Positions 37,497-41,408 of a stretch of DNA of 41,408 nucleotides are shown here, piece by piece. Every line of letters begins with the position of its first letter. Position 1 is the first letter of the stretch. The position numbers were made by a program, and so were the translations under genes. Below the pieces are notes generated by a model, which saw only the letters and a list, made by a program, of their open reading frames with translations, was not told where the DNA came from and searched no databases. The DNA is from a bacterium (GTDB lineage: Bacteria; Actinomycetota; Acidimicrobiia; Spongiisociales; Spongiisociaceae), in assembly GCA_028821265.1 (NCBI GenBank), contig JAPPGU010000074.1:1-41408 (forward strand), in the 5' to 3' direction.

Positions 37497-38134
37497 TAGA
37501 CGGAGTGGTTGAAGATAGCCAGGACGGCGCCCTCGGCTACCTCGATCTCGACCTCCGTGCCCAGAGCGACGTTGCTGATTCCCAGCGAGCTGTGGAATAG
37601 GAGCGAGGCATCCCGGAGCGGCCATCGGGCGTGCCGGACGTGCACCCCGCGGGCTTCGCTCCCGATCGGGATGAGGCTGAAGACCTCCCCGGGCGTGGTG
37701 GGAATCGACCTGCCGCCCCGGACGACGTAGGCCGTCTCCCGCTCCATGACCCAGCTGACCGGAACGTGACCGGCCGCCGGGCTCCCAATTATCCCGACGT
37801 TGCCCAGCAGGTGGTCGAGACGCCCGTGGCCACCGCCCACGAAGACGATCTCGCTCGGGTCGTTGCGGAGCGCGACTTCCAGCGCCAACTCGAGATCGGT
37901 GGCGTCCTTGTCGGGGGAGTGGGCCTCGATGGCCGTCCCGTCATCGAAAACCCGCTCCAGGGTGCTTCTGGAAATCGAGTCGAGGTCGCCCACCAGGATG
38001 TCGACGGCCACATCGGCGGCGGCGGCGAGGTCGGCGCCCGAATCGGCGGCTACGACCAGGTCGGCCGGCCCGAGCCCGTCGATCCGGTCCGGCGAGACCG
38101 GATGACCCCCGGCGAAGACGTGGATGACGGCCAT
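37496..38134 (-). CDS. Thiamine pyrophosphokinase (thiamine diphosphokinase)
   Basis: 212 residues. VVAADSGADLA, ILVGDLDSISRSTLERV and HSPDKDATDLELALEVAL are the catalytic-domain signatures (GDxDS and DKDxTD), followed by GGGHGRLDHLLGNV; the C-terminal half (VFSLIPIGSEARGVHVRHARWPL...SLGISNVALGTEVEIEVAEGAVLAIF) is the thiamine-binding beta domain. It transfers pyrophosphate from ATP to thiamine to give TPP. Its ATG directly abuts the stop of the upstream lipoprotein gene (TGAATG), so the two are coupled. Confidence 0.93.
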   Translation of the reverse strand: MAVIHVFAGGHPVSPDRIDGLGPADLVVAADSGADLAAAADVAVDILVGDLDSISRSTLERVFDDGTAIEAHSPDKDATDLELALEVALRNDPSEIVFVGGGHGRLDHLLGNVGIIGSPAAGHVPVSWVMERETAYVVRGGRSIPTTPGEVFSLIPIGSEARGVHVRHARWPLRDASLLFHSSLGISNVALGTEVEIEVAEGAVLAIFNHSV

Positions 38135-39514
38135 TCAGTTGCGAGGCGCGAACACCGCCATGGAGCCGGCGCCCAGGCGAAGGGGACGCTCCTCCTCGAG
38201 CGGCTGCAGGAAGACGTAGTCGTCTCCCTGATCGGAGGCGGCGTACACGAAGGCCGAGCTGTCCGGGGCCCAGAGCGTATGGCTGTGGCCGTACTGGTTC
38301 CAGAAGGGGATGTAGCTGCGCAGGAAGTTCTCGGTGGGGGCTATGCCGGGGTACGAGGTGATGGAGCCGTCCTGGTACACGTCCATGGAGAGCTGCCTCT
38401 CCTCGCTTATCCCGAGCAGGAGGATCTTGCGGCTGTCGGGGCTCCACTGCCAGGCCACGGTGTTCGGGGCATCTAGCTCCGCCACCTGACCGGTACCCGG
38501 CTCGACCAAGTACATCGAGGTGGAATAGTTCAGGTTGTGGAGCGAGTAGGCCACCCGGGCTCCGTCAGGTGACACCGCGAATGCGAAGAACCCGGCTCCC
38601 GTCGCGAGCACTTCGATCCGGCCGCTCACCAGGTCGTGGATCACCAGCTCGTCGGGGGGTTCCTCGCTCTGGTCACCGGCGGGACGCACGTACAGGATCG
38701 AGCGGCCGTCGGGCATCCAGGATGGCGCCTGGTATGCGGACCAGACGAAGTCGAAGGCGGCTATGCGGGTGATCTCTCCGGAGGACAGGTCGAGGATCTG
38801 GAGGCGCGAGTTGTCCAGATGGGCCAGCATCCGCGTGCTGTCCGGCGACCAGTGGAAGTAGTAGGAGACGGCGGAATCCGCCCTCTTCACCGTCCCGGTG
38901 TCCAGGTCGAGGATCGCCAGCGCAACCCGGGAGTCGGCGCTTCCCAGCATCGCCACGAAGCGACCGTCCGGACTCCAGTGGATGTAGAACACCACGAAGG
39001 GTGTCTCGTAGGCGGCCAGGGTTCCGCCGCTTCCAGGCCCGATGACCAGCCAACTCTCGGTAGTCGAGGCTCTCGAGAAGGCCACCAGCTGGCCGTCCGG
39101 CGACCAGATGGGCTGGGCCAGGAAGCCATCCGCCCTCTCCACGTACAGGGCGTTCCGCTCGGCTCCGGGGCCGACGACGGTGATGCCTCCGCCGAACCGC
39201 CCGTCGACCAGCACCGGGGCGGTAAGCGCCTCCATCCCTTGGGCCGACCGCTCCGGCGCGGCCGGCATGGTCGTCGTGTCGGCTGCCGAGACGGTCGTGG
39301 CGCCGGTCCCTGTCGCGGCGGGCGCGGTGGTGGCGGTGGTCGTTGCGGCGCCGTCCTCCGCTGCTGCGGCGGTGGTCGCCTCCGTGGAAGGACTTCCCTC
39401 GAAAACGACCTCGTTGCTCGAGGTGGAGCAGGCCGGGCCGAGAGCCATCATCGCCGCGACGAGGGCAAGCATTCCTGGTCGCCACGATCGGGCCGCGCCT
39501 GCTCGGAGGCTCAT
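38135..39514 (-). CDS. Secreted lipoprotein with a TolB/WD40-like beta-propeller
   Basis: 459 residues. Lipoprotein signal (RSWRPGMLALVAAMMALGPAC, cysteine at about residue 29), then a Ser/Thr/Ala-rich linker to about residue 90. Repeated propeller blades follow, marked by IWSPDGQLVAFSR, HWSPDGRFVAMLG, HWSPDSTRMLAHL, SWMPDGRSILYVR, AVSPDGARVAYSL, QWSPDSRKILLLG and WAPDSSAFVYAAS. WSPDG motifs are typical of TolB/PD40 repeats; such proteins bind partners at the cell surface. Start ATG 39514 is chosen for the signal peptide and because it stands 6 nt after TACAGT (leaderless). It is coupled to the thiamine kinase gene. Function unknown. Confidence 0.85.
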   Translation of the reverse strand: MSLRAGAARSWRPGMLALVAAMMALGPACSTSSNEVVFEGSPSTEATTAAAAEDGAATTTATTAPAATGTGATTVSAADTTTMPAAPERSAQGMEALTAPVLVDGRFGGGITVVGPGAERNALYVERADGFLAQPIWSPDGQLVAFSRASTTESWLVIGPGSGGTLAAYETPFVVFYIHWSPDGRFVAMLGSADSRVALAILDLDTGTVKRADSAVSYYFHWSPDSTRMLAHLDNSRLQILDLSSGEITRIAAFDFVWSAYQAPSWMPDGRSILYVRPAGDQSEEPPDELVIHDLVSGRIEVLATGAGFFAFAVSPDGARVAYSLHNLNYSTSMYLVEPGTGQVAELDAPNTVAWQWSPDSRKILLLGISEERQLSMDVYQDGSITSYPGIAPTENFLRSYIPFWNQYGHSHTLWAPDSSAFVYAASDQGDDYVFLQPLEEERPLRLGAGSMAVFAPRN

Positions 39515-39520
39515 GTGTGG

Positions 39521-39526
39521 ACTGTA
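39521..39526 (-). promoter_or_regulatory. -10 element (TACAGT) for the leaderless lipoprotein gene
   Basis: TACAGT on the minus strand, six nt before the ATG at 39514. Confidence 0.5.
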
Positions 39527-39564
39527 CCCGACTCGCCACGGCAACGGTTGGCCGGACGGGTGGC

Positions 39565-39570
39565 TACCCT
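39565..39570 (+). promoter_or_regulatory. -10 element (TACCCT) for nfuA
   Basis: TACCCT followed by 8 nt and ATG at 39579; probably a leaderless or near-leaderless transcript. Confidence 0.4.
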
Positions 39571-39578
39571 TGCTGACC

Positions 39579-40214
39579 ATGAGCACCAACGCATTGATGA
39601 ACTTCAGCGACGAAGCCCTTGAGCGGATCATCGAGATCCGTGACCAGGAGCCGGGCGAAGACGAGTACGGCCTGCTGATCGAGATAACCGGCGTCCAGGG
39701 ACTCCAGTTCGGATACTCGTTGTCGTTCGTCCCGCTCGACGAGGCCGAGCCGTCCGATCACGTGGAGCGCCACGGTGATCTGGCGGTCGTCATCCCGTCT
39801 GCGGACACCGAGAACATGACCGGCGCCCGGCTGGCCATGTCGTCGAACCCGATGACCCCGGGATTGGCCATCGACAACCCGAACAACCCGTCGCCGGACA
39901 TCCCGGACTTCGACGCCGGGGACCTGACCGGTCCGATCGCGGAGCGGGTCCAGCAGGTCCTTGAACACCAGGTGAACCCGGCGATCGCGGCCCACGGAGG
40001 CCAGGCCAGCCTGGTGGGCGAGGAGAACGGTGTGGTCTATCTCCAGATGGGAGGAGGCTGCCAGGGTTGCGGGATGGCCGCCATGACCCTGCGCCAGGGA
40101 ATCGAGCGGATCCTGCGCGAGGCCATCCCCGAGATCGTCGAGATCGTGGACATCACCGACCACCAGGGCGGCGAGAACCCCTACTACGCGGCATCCCACG
40201 CCCATTCCCACTAG
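39579..40214 (+). CDS. nfuA: NfuA-type iron-sulfur cluster carrier
   Basis: 211 residues. The N-terminal half (ALERIIEIRDQEPGEDEYGLLIEITGVQGLQFGYSLSF) is a degenerate IscA/HesB-like domain without cluster cysteines; the C-terminal NifU domain (RVQQVLEHQVNPAIAAHGGQASLVGEENGVVYLQMGGGCQGCGMAAMTLRQGIERIL) carries the CxxC that holds a 4Fe-4S cluster at a dimer interface. It delivers clusters to target apoproteins. The final tail HSHAHSH-like residues are histidine rich. The TAG stop is formed at the CTAG left tip of a family B element. Confidence 0.92.
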   Translation: MSTNALMNFSDEALERIIEIRDQEPGEDEYGLLIEITGVQGLQFGYSLSFVPLDEAEPSDHVERHGDLAVVIPSADTENMTGARLAMSSNPMTPGLAIDNPNNPSPDIPDFDAGDLTGPIAERVQQVLEHQVNPAIAAHGGQASLVGEENGVVYLQMGGGCQGCGMAAMTLRQGIERILREAIPEIVEIVDITDHQGGENPYYAASHAHSH

Positions 40215-40317
40215 GAGGGTACTGAAAAATGTCCAGCTGTCCCGACACTCGGCAATGAAACCCCAGGTCAAGGGATCGCGGACCAACACATCCCCGTCTT
40301 TTTCAGCACCCTCCTAG
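40211..40317. mobile_element. Family B inverted-repeat element (MITE-like), 107 bp
   Basis: Both ends read CTAGGAGGGTRCTGAAAAA (19 bp, one A/G difference) in inverted orientation, with no coding capacity between. Both outer tetramers are CTAG, which may be a target duplication. The repeat resembles IS5-family ends, and IS5 elements duplicate CTAG-like tetramers; that link is an inference. The left CTAG contains the nfuA stop codon. Confidence 0.7.
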
Positions 40318-40322
40318 CCCGC

Positions 40323-40342
40323 TCAGGCTAGGCCAAGCCTGA
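40323..40342 (+). terminator. Stem-loop after nfuA, displaced by the family B element
   Basis: TCAGGCT and AGCCTGA form a perfect 7-bp stem with a 6-nt loop. It is the first hairpin downstream of nfuA outside the element, so it may be the original terminator; no T-tract. Confidence 0.45.
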
Positions 40343-40557
40343 CGTAACGTTCCTGAAAACGCCTCCGGCCTGGAGAATCCTCAACAAGCGCGGAATGCGC
40401 TGTGAGGCGGCGCCCCTGGGACGCGGAGGCGCGCGGGTCGCCTGTCACGTCGCCGTGCCGGTCTTAGAGCCGATCGGGCGGGTCGATCCATCCACATATT
40501 CACTGTCAGAAACCCAGGAGAAATCCCTGGCCACCGTTTCATCTGTCTTTTTCGGCT
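40343..40557. other. Non-coding region between the nfuA terminator and the pstS control region
   Basis: No convincing frame or RNA gene is seen. CCAGG/CCTGG arms form a small hairpin at 40514-40530. Base composition is mixed and less GC-rich than the genes, which together with the repeats on both sides suggests remnants of mobile DNA. Confidence 0.4.
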
Positions 40558-40624
40558 AGAAAATGTGGCAATTGTGACCAGAAAATGTGGCAAAGTGCCA
40601 CCGCAGCTGCCCAGTCACATTTTC
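40558..40624. repeat. 14-bp direct repeat plus an inverted copy
   Basis: AGAAAATGTGGCAA occurs at 40558-40571 and again at 40580-40593, with GTCACATTTTC (complement of GAAAATGTGAC) at 40614-40624. The layout of two direct and one inverted copy resembles the end of an insertion sequence or a multi-site operator. Confidence 0.45.
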
Positions 40625-40716
40625 AAGACCAAAACGAGGGCGTCGCACACCGCAACTGGATTTCCCCGCAATCGACGACTGTCGAGCATGTCAGGTCCGT
40701 CCTGACTGTGACCTCA

Positions 40717-40728
40717 GGGGGGGGGGGG
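40717..40728 (+). repeat. Homopolymer of 12 G
   Basis: Twelve consecutive Gs, 8 bp upstream of the PHO-box-like repeat. Such tracts slip during replication and are also prone to sequencing error. Confidence 0.8.
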
Positions 40729-40736
40729 CTTCGAAG

Positions 40737-40780
40737 GTTTACCTCGCGTTCACCCTGGAAGACCGGTCCCTTAACCCTGA
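40737..40780 (+). promoter_or_regulatory. PHO-box-like direct repeats upstream of pstS
   Basis: Two adjacent 11-mers, GTTTACCTCGC and GTTCACCCTGG, match the actinobacterial PhoP direct-repeat unit (GTTCACC core). A third weaker unit, CTTAACCCTGA, lies exactly 22 bp further on, in phase. They stand just upstream of TAGCGT (40786-40791), a -10 candidate, so phosphate-starvation control of pstS is likely. Confidence 0.6.
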
Positions 40781-40801
40781 CGGCTTAGCGTTCCCTCCGG
40801 A

Positions 40802-41408
40802 TTGAGGGTTCAGAGAGCATGGAAGCCGATCGGCAACGTCTGGCGCCCGCTCGCGCTCGTCGCGGTTACGGGGCTGGTTGCCGCGGCATGCGGTTGGGGG
40901 CCCGACTCCAGCCGCGTAACCACCATCGCCACCACGGCGCCCACCCAAGCGCCATCCTCGGCCGGCGGTGGTCCGGTGGTGTCCGGCGTTCGCGGCCTGC
41001 CTCCGTCCGATCCGTTGTCGGTGACCGGGGACATCGTGGTGGCCGGTTCCTCGACGGTGTTCCCGTTGGCGGAGGCGATGGCGGCCCGGTTCGAGGATGA
41101 GGGCTACTCGGGGCTGATCACGGTCGATTCGATCGGCTCCGGCGCCGGGTTCGAGCGGTTCTGCGTGGCCGGCGAGTCGGATGTCTCCAATGCGTCCCGT
41201 CCGATCAAGGACCCGGAGGTGGAGCAGTGTCGCGCGATCGGTCGGGAGCCGATCGAGTTCCGGGTGGGGACGGATGCCCTGGCGGTGGTGGTCTCGCCCG
41301 GGAACACGTTCGCAACCGATCTGACGGTTGCGGAGCTGGCGGTGTTGTTCTCCACGGCGACGACTTGGCAGGATGTCCGGGCCGGGTTCCCGGCGAATCC
41401 GATCCAGC
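40802..41408 (+). CDS. pstS: Phosphate ABC transporter substrate-binding lipoprotein PstS (N-terminal part, runs off the right edge)
   Basis: 202 codons to the window edge. The only start that includes the signal peptide is TTG 40802; a stop lies in frame at 40778. Signal peptide: RVQRAWKPIGNVWRPLALV then AVTGLVAAAC with the lipobox cysteine near residue 30, followed by a Thr/Ser/Pro linker. The mature domain starts VTGDIVVAGSSTVFPLAEAMAARF; the GSSTVFP loop binds phosphate, and GSGAGFERFCVAGESDVSNASRPIKD and EFRVGTDALAVVVSPGN continue the PstS pattern. It captures phosphate at the membrane surface for PstCAB. The PHO-box-like repeat upstream supports the assignment. Confidence 0.9.
   Translation, partial: MRVQRAWKPIGNVWRPLALVAVTGLVAAACGWGPDSSRVTTIATTAPTQAPSSAGGGPVVSGVRGLPPSDPLSVTGDIVVAGSSTVFPLAEAMAARFEDEGYSGLITVDSIGSGAGFERFCVAGESDVSNASRPIKDPEVEQCRAIGREPIEFRVGTDALAVVVSPGNTFATDLTVAELAVLFSTATTWQDVRAGFPANPIQ

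Noticed and set aside
40587-40805. 72-codon plus-strand frame ending in a TTGA overlap with pstS
   Set aside because: It runs through the G12 tract and the PHO-box-like repeats, uses codons unlike its neighbours, and shows no domain, despite five cysteines. Regulatory DNA explains the region better.

Overview
The window is GC-rich, tightly packed bacterial DNA that looks like an actinobacterium, most likely of the Acidimicrobiia type. The evidence is two predicted F420-type enzymes, an IcmF mutase, mycobacterial-style catabolic genes, a Gram-positive-type Tad pilus locus, many GTG/TTG starts, and repeated leaderless promoters (TANNNT placed 5-8 nt before ATG or GTG). The class assignment is an inference; no rRNA or intact tRNA was found.

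Layout. 1-267: start of a lipoprotein gene leaving the left edge (minus). 547-6438: a minus-strand catabolic cluster of seven genes (three VOC proteins, an F420-type luciferase-like oxidoreductase, a zinc alcohol dehydrogenase, a CrtC/AttH-like protein, an aminoglycoside-phosphotransferase-like kinase). 6600-11571: a plus-strand set (old-yellow-enzyme/dienoyl-CoA-reductase type flavoprotein, SnoaL-like protein, an HMG-CoA-synthase-like/DUF35 fusion, a thiolase). 11595-16923: acyl-CoA dehydrogenase, a MarR regulator, and divergent icmF with a palindrome in the shared promoter. Together these suggest CoA-linked breakdown of a branched or cyclic substrate.

16979-24606 is mainly housekeeping: a membrane protein, a DUF2461 protein, a Phd/PIN toxin-antitoxin pair, a PPOX enzyme, a methyltransferase, Nif3, a zinc-ribbon coiled coil, a YdjM-like membrane protein, PlsC, 5-formyl-THF cyclo-ligase behind a small coupled leader ORF, and a DtxR-type regulator. 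24939-31293 is a Tad/Flp pilus locus (CpaB, CpaE-like, TadA, TadB, TadC, pilin candidate) with two small unknowns at its edges. 31505-40214 holds a membrane protein, DeoD with a 40-residue zinc-ribbon gene before it, an IclR regulator, an HD-domain protein, an acyl-CoA ligase, a D-2-hydroxyacid dehydrogenase, thiamine pyrophosphokinase, a beta-propeller lipoprotein and NfuA. The right edge is the start of pstS behind a PHO-box-like repeat.

The most unusual structure is repetitive. Two families of short inverted-repeat elements (MITE-like) and three arrays of tandem heptamers sit against gene 3' ends. In several cases they share or supply the stop codon, and most of the junctions read CTAG. 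No phage, CRISPR array or recognised defence island other than the toxin-antitoxin pair was seen.
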